DNA of 64,000 bases. Source: CAZAPG01 sp964486935 (GTDB lineage Bacteria > Chloroflexota > Anaerolineae > 4572-78 > J111). The DNA is taken from NCBI GenBank assembly GCA_964486935.1, contig CAZAPG010000008.1:62001-126000 (forward strand). The letters run 5' to 3'. The notes under the pieces are model-generated. The model made no database searches. It worked only from the letters and a program-made list of their open reading frames with translations, and had not been told where the DNA came from. The translations under genes were made by a program, and so were the position numbers. Below, piece after piece: positions 40,163-47,336 of the stretch; positions within the stretch are counted from its first letter, which is position 1; every line of letters starts with the position of its first letter.

Positions 40163-41209
40163 TTATAATCTTGGGGATTTTTCGGCTTCATCCAGGATTG
40201 CCGCAATTGAGTTTTCTAAAGTAATTTCGTTTCTAATCAAATCTAGCATATTCTGTGATATAATCTGCCATTCATTTTTGCTTTCTATATAATGGGTAAT
40301 GGTCTCCGGCATTTCTGCAATGGAGCACTCTAACAAGTGTTTGCCGGGTACGAAAGGGTACTTGTTGACTCCTGGTTCGGTAATAATTACCGCACCATTG
40401 GCCGCTGCTATAAAAAATCTTATGCTCAACTCGTCGGTAGGCCCGGAGAAAAACACATTCAAAACAAACCATGCCCTGTTGAGTATTTCTGTGCGTTTTT
40501 TGCCAAAAATAAACCCGTTTTTTCCCCCGTCGTAAATATGCATACTGTGACCCCGCATTTCCAATTGTTCTTTCAGCCAGTATAAGGCTTTAGCTCGGCG
40601 TTTTGTGCGTATTTTGCCCATCCATACTGCCGCAATATCACGCTCTAAATTTAAGATAGAACCGTAACTCGAGTGATAACCTCTGGGTACAACAATTGAC
40701 GGAATATCGTACCGGTGCAGATAATCAGCGTAAAATGTAGAAGAAAGGGCTAAAACATCAAGTAAATTTTGGTGATGAAGCCAGAGAATATCCCCCAAAA
40801 ATCCCAGACGTTTTCCTTTACCGTCTAAGGCGTTAGGGGCGACAATTTCAATAGTTTTACCTATCAAACCGATTTCTTTATAAACGCGGTGAAGTTCAGA
40901 GAAAACTCTAAACAAAAATTTGTTGACCCGTTCTGGTTGGGGAAAACTCAAACTCTGCTGAAACCAATATGCCAGAAGCGGCCGTTCAGAATTGGGGCGC
41001 TCTACAAGCTGGCGAACCAATGGCAACAAGGTACCGTATGGCCCCTGAACCAATATTATGTTAGTGCCTGGAGGGATAGCTTTATCAAAGCCAAAGAACT
41101 GATGTTGGTACCCAAGTTGCTGAATTGCCTCAGCCTGAGCTACATGAAGTCCCCCAGGTTTCTGCTCCCAAACCAAACTAGATACAATAGTCTTTTTTTT
41201 AACTCGCAT
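40163..41209 (-). CDS. CgeB-like glycosyltransferase, AT-rich
   Basis: 348 residues. The C-terminal half has the pattern of CgeB/GT1-type glycosyltransferases: LNVFFSGPTDELSIRFFIAA, then NGAVIITEPGVNKYPFVPGK, then HLLECSIAEMPETI. The N-terminal half (VWEQKPGGLHVAQAEAIQQLG) fits a Rossmann domain. The coding sequence is visibly richer in A and T and in codons such as AAA and TTA than its neighbours, and it sits between folK and folP, which suggests horizontal transfer. Substrate is unknown. Confidence 0.6.
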   Translation of the reverse strand: MRVKKKTIVSSLVWEQKPGGLHVAQAEAIQQLGYQHQFFGFDKAIPPGTNIILVQGPYGTLLPLVRQLVERPNSERPLLAYWFQQSLSFPQPERVNKFLFRVFSELHRVYKEIGLIGKTIEIVAPNALDGKGKRLGFLGDILWLHHQNLLDVLALSSTFYADYLHRYDIPSIVVPRGYHSSYGSILNLERDIAAVWMGKIRTKRRAKALYWLKEQLEMRGHSMHIYDGGKNGFIFGKKRTEILNRAWFVLNVFFSGPTDELSIRFFIAAANGAVIITEPGVNKYPFVPGKHLLECSIAEMPETITHYIESKNEWQIISQNMLDLIRNEITLENSIAAILDEAEKSPRL

Positions 41210-41328
41210 TTAACAACCCTTTTTCATATAGAGATTTTTACGGTTAACAAGTCATGAAAATTGTGGGTTAAAGGTATACATTACTAAACTTGCCTGTTGG
41301 TTTTGTTGCTTCCTGTGTATTTTTGTGG

Positions 41329-42216
41329 CTAGTTATTGATGGTTTTGCCGCGCACAATGGCATCGGTCATTTTGGCAACACGGGCCATTTCTTTTACCTG
41401 ATGGACGCGCACAATATCCGCGCCCCGGTCGATGCCAATAGCAACCGTGGCGGCGGTGCCCTCTACCCGATCGTCGGGCGGCAGGTCCAGCGTGTAGCCA
41501 ATAAATGATTTGTTGGATGTCCCCAGCAAAATGGGATACCCCAACTTTTTGAAATGGTCCAACCGGTTGAGCAGCCTTAGATTTTGCTGAATAGTTTTGC
41601 CAAAGCCAATGCCGGGGTCGATGATGATATGGCCGGCGGGGATACCGGCCTGCCGGGCCAGGCTGATGCTTTCTTCCAACTCGCGGGTAATATCGCCCAG
41701 CAGGTCATCATATTCGGTTCCAACATAGTGACCCCCCAGGCGAGCTTCCTGCACGGCGTTGCGCGGGCGGCTGCGATTGTGCATAACAATAACCGGCACA
41801 CCGCGCCGGGCGCACAGTCCGGCCAGTTGCGGGTCCATACGCAGGCCCCACACGTCGTTAACCAGATGAGCGCCGTTGTCCAAAGCGGCTTCGGCCACGC
41901 CGGCTTTGTAGGTGTCAACCGATATCGGCACGTTGACCCGCTGAGCCAACGCCCGGATAACCGGAACCACCCGCCGCAACTCCTCTTCGGCGTCTACCGG
42001 CTCTGCGCCGGGGCGGGTGCTCTCGCCGCCCACGTCTAAAAGGTGCGCCCCTTCCTGAACAAAACGAATACCCTGTTCAACGGCGCGTTGCAGCCACAAA
42101 TCATTTTGCAGCAGGCCGTCGCCAGAAAAACTATCGGGCGTGGCGTTAATAATGCCCATAACATATGTTTGGCTCCCCCACTCAAAAGCAGAGGGGCCAA
42201 TCTTGAGCGATTTCAT
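41329..42216 (-). CDS. folP: dihydropteroate synthase
   Basis: 295 residues from ATG 42216, chosen because AGGAG lies 5 bases upstream and the protein then begins MKSLKIGPSAFEW. Further upstream the frame stays open only through a repeat-like hairpin. Motifs are complete: GIINATPDSFSGDG, DVGGESTRPGAEPV, SVDTYKAGVAEAALDNGA, LVNDVWGL, IIIDPGIGFGKT and LGTSNKSFIG. It condenses the folK product with p-aminobenzoate to make 7,8-dihydropteroate. Length and motif order are typical, and nothing suggests a sulfonamide-resistance variant. Confidence 0.95.
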   Translation of the reverse strand: MKSLKIGPSAFEWGSQTYVMGIINATPDSFSGDGLLQNDLWLQRAVEQGIRFVQEGAHLLDVGGESTRPGAEPVDAEEELRRVVPVIRALAQRVNVPISVDTYKAGVAEAALDNGAHLVNDVWGLRMDPQLAGLCARRGVPVIVMHNRSRPRNAVQEARLGGHYVGTEYDDLLGDITRELEESISLARQAGIPAGHIIIDPGIGFGKTIQQNLRLLNRLDHFKKLGYPILLGTSNKSFIGYTLDLPPDDRVEGTAATVAIGIDRGADIVRVHQVKEMARVAKMTDAIVRGKTINN

Positions 42217-42274
42217 AGGTCTCCTGTGAAAATAGCGCCGCAGGCCGGGGGGCTTGCCTGTGCCCGCCTTTTGG

Positions 42275-42300
42275 GTAGGGGGTGTCCCCCCTACTTTTTT
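42275..42300 (+). terminator. hairpin with T-tract upstream of folP
   Basis: GTAGGGGG pairs with CCCCCTAC around TGTC, followed by TTTTTT on the plus strand. No plus-strand gene ends here, so it may be a repeat remnant or stop antisense transcripts. In the 226-base gap between the folP start and the LuxR-Kelch gene it is the only structure seen. Confidence 0.4.
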
Positions 42301-42442
42301 CATCACCCGGTGCGGCAGCGCCGCTGCGGTCAGTCTGCCTTGAAAATAAAATTGGCGGAGTGCCAAAGTACTCTTTGACACTTCGGGTTCTCATTGCTTG
42401 TTGTCGCCCCGTTGGGATTGTTCAACTTCTCTGGCACTAAAT

Positions 42443-43810
42443 TTATTTGTTGGTGGCCGAGAGCGGCAAAAAGATTTGGTACAAAAACTGGTACGAAACC
42501 ACCGAGTCGATATATTTTTCTTCGGCGCCGTCCCAGCCGCCCATGGCGTAAATTTGGGTGTCGATAATTGCTAACCCCAAATTGCGCCACCGGCTGTTGA
42601 ATGGGGTTTCAAAACTCTCCCAGGTATCTGTTTGGGGGTTGTATTTTTCGCTGGTGTTGAGCGGATGCTCCCAGCCGCCGCCAATGGCGTACAAGTTGTT
42701 GTGGCTACTGACCAGCCCCAGCCCGCCTCGTTTCTCATTCAGGGGAGATTTTTCCTGCCAATGGCCGGTTGCGGGGTCAAAGGCGTAAGTTTGGGCAAAC
42801 TCTTGTTGACCATCATAACCGCCCACCACATAAATAGCCTCATTGAGCGCGGCTGCGCCCATATAACCCATTGGCCGGGGCAGTTTGGCGGCTGATTTCT
42901 GCCAGCCGTTGGCGGCGGGTGAAAAAACAAAGATAGTATCCTCAAAAGTTTGGCCGTTCCAGCCGCCAAACAGGTACAGTTTGTTATTAAAAACTGCCAG
43001 GCCGTAGCCGCAGCGGGGAGCAGGCATCGCCGGTCCCTGGCTCCAGGTGTCGCTTTGGGGGTCGTAAATCCCCATCAAATCAACCGCTTTACCCTCGTTG
43101 GTGCAGCCGCCGGGCACATAAATTTTATCGTTAAGAACGGCTCCGGCAATGTTGGCGGTAGCCTCAAGGGTGGTGGCCCCTTCGCGCCAGCTATTGGTTG
43201 CCGGGTCAAAAATTTCTACAGAGCGGGTGGCTTTGTTGTTGGCTCGCACCCCGCCGATGGCAAAAATTTGCCCGTTGTAAGTTACCAGAGCCAGGCCGGC
43301 CCGGCCGGTGGGCATAGGGGTGTGGGTTGTCCAGGAGTTGGCATTGCTGCCGGACTGCGCCGGCGGAGGCGGTTGGGTGGGTTGGGCATAAATGACCGGC
43401 AGCACCGGCGCGGCTTTTCGGCTTTCTTTAGGGATAAACGGAACCACGGCGACGGCCAGAGCCAGCAAAGCCGCCAGCAGTAAATAGAAATGCTGCCAGG
43501 GAGTCAAAACCAGGGCTGCATTGGGGTTAACTAAAAACGATTTGGTCAGCGGTATGGCAGCCTCATCATTTTCGGCCAGCTCGGCGTCAGCCTCAACCGT
43601 TACCAACCCCTCTTGAATGGCCTTGAGGGTGGCTTCGGTGCGAGATTGCACATTGAGCTTTTCAAAAATATTGCGCATATGCACCTTGACGGTGTTAACG
43701 CTAATGACCAGCTTGCGCGCAATCTCCTGGTTGCTGGCGCCGGTAACAACCATTTCCAGCACTTGCAACTCTCGTTTGCTCAATTCAATGGTAGTTTGAC
43801 CGTTTGGCAC
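42443..43810 (-). CDS. membrane-tethered LuxR-type regulator with Kelch propeller
   Basis: 455 residues. Residues ~8-65 are a LuxR/GerE helix-turn-helix (LSKRELQVLEMVVTGASNQE, VISVNTVKVHMRNIFEKL). A linker leads to one transmembrane helix (~106-126, FYLLLAALLALAVAVVPFI). After a proline-rich stretch, residues ~155-450 contain about six Kelch repeats with the GG...Y/W pattern (IFAIGGV, IYVPGGC, LYLFGGW, IYVVGGY, LYAIGGG, IYAMGGW). Topology would put the DNA-binding domain inside and the propeller outside, in the manner of one-component membrane sensors. No receiver or ligand domain precedes the HTH. It is monocistronic. Target genes and ligand are unknown; surface glycans are a possible ligand by context only. 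Confidence 0.85.
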   Translation of the reverse strand: MPNGQTTIELSKRELQVLEMVVTGASNQEIARKLVISVNTVKVHMRNIFEKLNVQSRTEATLKAIQEGLVTVEADAELAENDEAAIPLTKSFLVNPNAALVLTPWQHFYLLLAALLALAVAVVPFIPKESRKAAPVLPVIYAQPTQPPPPAQSGSNANSWTTHTPMPTGRAGLALVTYNGQIFAIGGVRANNKATRSVEIFDPATNSWREGATTLEATANIAGAVLNDKIYVPGGCTNEGKAVDLMGIYDPQSDTWSQGPAMPAPRCGYGLAVFNNKLYLFGGWNGQTFEDTIFVFSPAANGWQKSAAKLPRPMGYMGAAALNEAIYVVGGYDGQQEFAQTYAFDPATGHWQEKSPLNEKRGGLGLVSSHNNLYAIGGGWEHPLNTSEKYNPQTDTWESFETPFNSRWRNLGLAIIDTQIYAMGGWDGAEEKYIDSVVSYQFLYQIFLPLSATNK

Positions 43811-43934
43811 AAAAAAACCTCAATCTAAGCCGGGGTTTGATAAGATTATGGCATGGTTTTAGAGGCAAGGCAAGGGGAAATTTGGATTAGAGGCCAAAAC
43901 AGGGCGGCAATTCTAACCAGTTTTTTAATAGAAT

Positions 43935-43963
43935 TTGACGAATTAACCCACCTGCGATACAAT
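43935..43963 (+). promoter_or_regulatory. sigma70-type promoter of ffh
   Basis: TTGACG (43935-43940), exactly 17 bases, TACAAT (43958-43963). Transcription would start near 43970, leaving a ~90-base leader before ATG 44059. Confidence 0.7.
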
Positions 43964-43987
43964 TCACCTTTGGTTTTTGCCTATAGT

Positions 43988-44032
43988 GTAATGGTATTAC
44001 GATATCCCTTCGATGGTTGGCTAATCGAAGGG
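43988..44032 (+). promoter_or_regulatory. two stem-loops in the ffh leader
   Basis: Stem 1 pairs GTAAT with ATTAC around GGT (43988-44000). Stem 2 is a perfect 9-bp stem, CCCTTCGAT with ATCGAAGGG, around a 9-base loop (44006-44032), followed by TTAAATTTTGTTTT. The second resembles a leader attenuator; it lies 26 bases before the ffh start. Confidence 0.5.
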
Positions 44033-44058
44033 TTAAATTTTGTTTTGACACATCGAAC

Positions 44059-45393
44059 ATGTTTGAAACCCTGCAAGATAAACTTCAAGGCGTATTTGAC
44101 CAGCTAACCCGGCGCGGGCGTCTCTCCGAGGCTGATGTTGACAAAGCCCTGCGAGAGGTGCGTTTGGCCCTGCTAGAAGCCGATGTTAATTTCAAAGTCG
44201 TCAAAGATTTTATTGGCCGCGTCCGCGAGCGGGCGGTTGGCGTGGAAGTGAGCAAAACCATTACGCCCGGCCAGCAGGTTATTAAAATTGTTCACGAAGA
44301 ACTGCTGACCACCCTGGGCGATTCGGCCCCGCTGGATTTGGGCGGCGGGTCGCCCCACGTTATTATGATGGTTGGCTTGCAAGGTTCCGGTAAAACCACC
44401 ACGGCGGCCAAACTGGCCCTGCACCTTAGAAAATCAAAACACAGCCCGCTGCTGGTTGCCGCCGACACGCGCCGCCCGGCGGCGATTGAGCAGCTAAAAG
44501 TTTTGGGCCGCCAACTGGATATTCCGGTTCATACCGAAGACCCCTCGACGCCGCCGCCCAAAATTTGCGCCAATGCCATTAAAGCTGCCAGAACCGGGGC
44601 GCACAACATTGTCATTCTGGATACCGCGGGCCGGCTGCAAATTGATGAAGCCCTCATGGACGAGTTGAGCCAGATTAAGGCGCAAACCAACCCGCAGGAA
44701 GTGCTGCTGGTGGTTGATGCGATGACCGGCCAGGAAGCGGTGCGGGTAGCCGAAGGTTTTCATAGCCGGGTTGACCTGACCGGCCTGATTTTAACCAAAA
44801 TCGACGGCGACGCTCGCGGCGGCGCGGCCATTTCCATCCGGTCGGTGACGGGCGTGCCCATAAAATTTTTGGGCACGGGCGAAAAATCCAGCGATATGGA
44901 AGTTTTTCACCCCGACCGCCTGGCCTCGCGCATTTTGGGCATGGGCGATGTGCTCTCGCTGATTGAGCGGGCTGAAGAGGTACTGGACGAAGAAGTTGCC
45001 GAACGCGGGGCCAAAAAACTGCTGGAAGGCAACTTTAACCTGGAAGATTTTTTAGAGCAGCTTCAGCAAATTAAAAAAATGGGGCCGCTCAATAAAATCC
45101 TGGAGATGATTCCGGGCATGGGCGAGGTGACGCGGGCCATTCCCCAAGAGGATATGGAACGCCAGCTAAAACGCACGCAAGCCATTATCAATTCTATGAC
45201 TACGCAGGAGCGGCGTCAGCCCAGAGTGCTGAACGGCAGCCGCAAAAAGCGGGTTGCCCGGGGTAGCGGCACCACCGTTCAAGAAGTCAACCAGCTGCTC
45301 TCTCAATTCAGGCAAATGCAAAAAATGATGAAGCAGATTCGCAATCCGCGCGCCCGCCAAAACATAATGAATATGTTTGGCGGCTTCAGGTAG
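44059..45393 (+). CDS. ffh: signal recognition particle protein Ffh
   Basis: 444 residues from ATG 44059 (MFETLQDKLQGVFDQLTRRG), the conserved N-terminus of SRP54; upstream in-frame ATG 44017 lies inside the leader hairpins. The GTPase NG domain shows GLQGSGKTTTAAKLA (G1), DTRRPAAIEQL (G2), DTAGRLQIDE (G3) and TKIDGDARGGAA (G4). The methionine-rich M domain follows from ~300 (FLEQLQQIKKMGPLNKILEM, MIPGMGEV, QMQKMMKQIRN), which binds signal peptides and SRP RNA. Ffh targets nascent membrane proteins, relevant for a cell making this many polytopic proteins. It leads into rpsP-khpA-rimM, a common order, but with a transposable element in between. Confidence 0.97.
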   Translation: MFETLQDKLQGVFDQLTRRGRLSEADVDKALREVRLALLEADVNFKVVKDFIGRVRERAVGVEVSKTITPGQQVIKIVHEELLTTLGDSAPLDLGGGSPHVIMMVGLQGSGKTTTAAKLALHLRKSKHSPLLVAADTRRPAAIEQLKVLGRQLDIPVHTEDPSTPPPKICANAIKAARTGAHNIVILDTAGRLQIDEALMDELSQIKAQTNPQEVLLVVDAMTGQEAVRVAEGFHSRVDLTGLILTKIDGDARGGAAISIRSVTGVPIKFLGTGEKSSDMEVFHPDRLASRILGMGDVLSLIERAEEVLDEEVAERGAKKLLEGNFNLEDFLEQLQQIKKMGPLNKILEMIPGMGEVTRAIPQEDMERQLKRTQAIINSMTTQERRQPRVLNGSRKKRVARGSGTTVQEVNQLLSQFRQMQKMMKQIRNPRARQNIMNMFGGFR

Positions 45394-45417
45394 TTGATTA
45401 CCCCATTTAATTGATGG

Positions 45418-45552
45418 GTTGTTTAGGGTGCGTCCCAAAATTTGGGAAAGCGCAGGGGGCGCGGGGGTATCCCCCTACCCAAAGGGCACAAGCGAATCCC
45501 CCCAACCGAGGGTGTCCCGATTTCCTGAAATCTGGGACGCACCCGTTGTTTA
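45418..45552 (+). mobile_element. MITE-like element, copy A, with 8-bp target duplication
   Basis: A 119-bp element (45426-45544) begins GGGTGCGTCCCA and ends with its near-exact reverse complement TGGGACGCACCC. It is flanked directly on both sides by GTTGTTTA (45418-45425 and 45545-45552). The interior holds GC-rich hairpins and no ORF. It lies between ffh and rpsP. Confidence 0.85.
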
Positions 45553-45560
45553 ATAAATCA

Positions 45561-45589
45561 TATACAAATTATAGATACTGTGCTATAAT
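45561..45589 (+). promoter_or_regulatory. sigma70 promoter of rpsP with extended -10
   Basis: TATACA (45561-45566), 17 bases, TATAAT (45584-45589) preceded by TGC, 33 bases before the rpsP ATG. It sits just right of MITE copy A, so rpsP does not depend on read-through from ffh. Confidence 0.65.
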
Positions 45590-45622
45590 TTAATATTAAG
45601 TAAGCGAGGACAAGATACATCT

Positions 45623-46099
45623 ATGGTTAAAATTCGATTACGCCGCACCGGGGCTAAGAAAAAACCACATTATCGGTTAGTAGTGGCCGACATCCGCGCA
45701 CCGCGAGATGGCCGCTTTATAGAAATTGTGGGGCATTACAACCCCAGAACCGAACCGTCCACTGTAAAAGTGTATGAAGACCGCGTGTTGTACTGGTTGT
45801 CGGTGGGGGCGCAACCAACTGATCCGGTTAAAAGGCTACTTGAAAATTTGGGAACGCTTGACCGATTTGCCCGCCTGAAACAGGGCGCAGATTTGGACCA
45901 GCTTGTGGCCGAGGCCGAAGCGGCGCACAAGGCCGGCAATGGCGAGCAGCCCAAAGCCCAGGCCGGGCAATCTCAGGCGAAACCGGCCAAAACTAAAGCC
46001 GCAGCCAAAGCAGAAGCAGCCGAACCTGAAACATCTGCCGATACGGAAGACGTACCGGAAGAATCAGCAGAAACCTCCTCTGAAGACGATAACAACTAA
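45623..46099 (+). CDS. rpsP: 30S ribosomal protein S16 with long C-terminal extension
   Basis: 158 residues, roughly twice the usual 80-90. Residues 1-~85 are canonical S16 (MVKIRLRRTGAKKKPHYRLV, GRFIEIVGHYNPRTEPS, LSVGAQPTDPVKRLLEN). The rest is a low-complexity A/K/E/Q tail (KPAKTKAAAKAEAAEPE) ending in an acidic run. The tail is likely disordered; its role is unknown. No frameshift is evident, since the tail stays open and has normal codon use. Confidence 0.95.
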   Translation: MVKIRLRRTGAKKKPHYRLVVADIRAPRDGRFIEIVGHYNPRTEPSTVKVYEDRVLYWLSVGAQPTDPVKRLLENLGTLDRFARLKQGADLDQLVAEAEAAHKAGNGEQPKAQAGQSQAKPAKTKAAAKAEAAEPETSADTEDVPEESAETSSEDDNN

Positions 46100-46211
46100 A
46101 TATATCTTTGAGAGCGGAATTCTTTAGCAGTGGGTCGCCAAGTAAAGTTAGGTTTAACTATACCTCAACCCCTAATCCAAATCGCATACACTAATAAGGA
46201 GGTGCCCAAAC

Positions 46212-46451
46212 ATGTCTTCTTCAATGAAAGAACTAGTCGAGTATATGGCCAAAGCCGTTGTCAATGATCCAGACTCCGTTATCGTTCGAGAGATTGAGGG
46301 CTCCAGCGCAACTATTTTTGAACTTAGCGTAACCCCCGAAGATATGGGCCGGGTGATTGGTAAGCAAGGGCGCGTTGCCAACGCCATGCGTACCCTGTTG
46401 CGAGTCGCCGCTGTTAAAGAAGGAAAGCGCGTTACTTTGGAGATTGTGTAG
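46212..46451 (+). CDS. khpA: KH-domain RNA-binding protein KhpA
   Basis: 79-residue single KH domain with the GxxG loop in VIGKQGRVANAMRTLLR and the N-terminal MKELVEYMAKAVVNDPDSV typical of YlqC/KhpA. AAGGAGG lies ahead of ATG 46212. KhpA, usually with KhpB, binds many RNAs and influences cell-wall synthesis and division in Firmicutes. Its TAG abuts the rimM ATG (TAGATG), so the two are translationally linked. Confidence 0.92.
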   Translation: MSSSMKELVEYMAKAVVNDPDSVIVREIEGSSATIFELSVTPEDMGRVIGKQGRVANAMRTLLRVAAVKEGKRVTLEIV

Positions 46452-47033
46452 ATGCCCGGGCCGTCAGGTCCAACTCCGCCTGGCGACAAAGGAGACTCCG
46501 CGCAAGACTCAGAAGTGTCTCAGCCCGAACTCCGTTATTTAGCCATCGGACAGGTGGCTCGCGCTCACGGTGTGCGGGGAGAAATCTCGGTGGCGGTGTT
46601 GACCGATTTTCCCGAACGGTTTGCCGAAACCGGCTGGGTGTATCTGGGTAACGAGTTTGAGGCCACTGCCTATCGCCTGGAAAAACATCGCTGGCACAAA
46701 AAAAATGTTCTTTTAACCCTGGCCGGCATAACTGATAGAACCCAGGCCGAGCAACTCAGAGGGCAGTTTGTTCAGATTCCCATCGAAGACGCTACCCCCT
46801 TACCAGAGGGCAGTTACTACTTGTTTGAGTTGATTGGCTTGCAGGTGGTAGCAACTACAGGCGAACACCTGGGCATTGTTGCAACTATCATAGAAACCGG
46901 AGCCAATGACGTATTTTTAGTTAAAAATGATGATAATCAAGAACTCTTGCTGCCGGTTATCCCCGACGTTCTGAAGTCTGTAGATTTGGAACAGGGCCAG
47001 ATAACCGTAAATTTAATCGAGGGGCTGATTTGA
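46452..47033 (+). CDS. rimM: ribosome maturation factor RimM
   Basis: 193 residues. RYLAIGQVARAHGVRGEISV is the RimM N-terminal signature, followed by LTDFPERF and the PRC-barrel part with LFELIGLQVV and LLPVIPDVLKSVDLEQGQI. A ~25-residue polar extension precedes the domain, so an internal start is possible, although ATG 46452 directly follows the khpA stop. RimM assists 30S head assembly around S19 and S13. trmD and rplS, which commonly follow, are absent here; a terminator ends the operon instead. Confidence 0.93.
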   Translation: MPGPSGPTPPGDKGDSAQDSEVSQPELRYLAIGQVARAHGVRGEISVAVLTDFPERFAETGWVYLGNEFEATAYRLEKHRWHKKNVLLTLAGITDRTQAEQLRGQFVQIPIEDATPLPEGSYYLFELIGLQVVATTGEHLGIVATIIETGANDVFLVKNDDNQELLLPVIPDVLKSVDLEQGQITVNLIEGLI

Positions 47034-47068
47034 CAGCAGCCCCACATTCAGTATAGTCTTTACCACGT

Positions 47069-47089
47069 AAACGCCTGCGGGCGTTTTTT
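47069..47089 (+). terminator. intrinsic terminator of the rpsP-khpA-rimM operon
   Basis: AAACGCC pairs with GGCGTTT around TGCG, and the T-run continues to 47089. It is 36 bases after the rimM stop. Confidence 0.85.
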
Positions 47090-47095
47090 CATGTC

Positions 47096-47125
47096 TTGAC
47101 AACTGCCTAACGCTCGTGGTATGCT
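47096..47125 (+). promoter_or_regulatory. strong orphan promoter
   Basis: Exact TTGACA (47096-47101), 18 bases, TATGCT (47120-47125) with extended -10 TGG. It lies directly between two terminators. The next gene (dprA) starts 212 bases away, beyond a second terminator and MITE copy B. Confidence 0.65.
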
Positions 47126-47131
47126 ACGCCA

Positions 47132-47186
47132 CAGTATCAAATGGGTAGCGCTCATGATAGCCTTTGAAATTTTCAAAGGCTTTTTA
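47132..47186 (+). ncRNA. possible ~55-nt transcript between promoter and terminator
   Basis: From the orphan promoter a transcript would start near 47132 and end at the hairpin at 47159-47186. No ORF of useful size is present. In the 303-base gap 47034-47336 it accompanies two terminators and one MITE. It may be a small RNA or a tight leader attenuator for dprA. Confidence 0.35.
47159..47186 (+). terminator. second intrinsic terminator before dprA
   Basis: AGCCTTTGAA pairs with TTCAAAGGCT around ATT, followed by TTTT and AATTTTT. Confidence 0.75.
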
Positions 47187-47209
47187 ATTTTTCAACGCCG
47201 CTGTTGAAA

Positions 47210-47314
47210 GGGTGCGTCTCAAAATTTGGGAAAGCGCGCGGGGGCGCGGGGCTATCCCCCCCAAATCCCCCCAGCCGAAGGTGTCCCAATTTCCTAAAAT
47301 CCGGGACGCGTCCC
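47210..47314 (+). mobile_element. MITE-like element, copy B
   Basis: 105 bp, same orientation as copy A: starts GGGTGCGTCTC, ends GACGCGTCCC, with the same interior order. Flanks show TGTTGAAAG on the left and the same sequence broken by four extra bases on the right (47315-47327), a decayed target duplication. The right flank runs into the dprA ribosome-binding region. Confidence 0.75.
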
Positions 47315-47336
47315 TGTTGGTTGAAAGTGGGGAGTA

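Noticed and set aside
42217..42381. N-terminal extension of folP from 42381
   Set aside because: It is repeat-like GC-rich sequence; AGGAG precedes ATG 42216 and the protein is full length from there.
43975..44055. Possible tRNA: TATAGTGTAATGGTA resembles a tRNA-Gln/Glu D-arm
   Set aside because: No acceptor-stem pairing, no T-arm consensus and a 9-base loop on a 9-bp stem; it fits leader hairpins better.
45426..45544. Terminator of ffh formed by the long inverted repeat
   Set aside because: Exact flanking target duplications and two other copies mark it as a mobile element, though it may also stop transcription.
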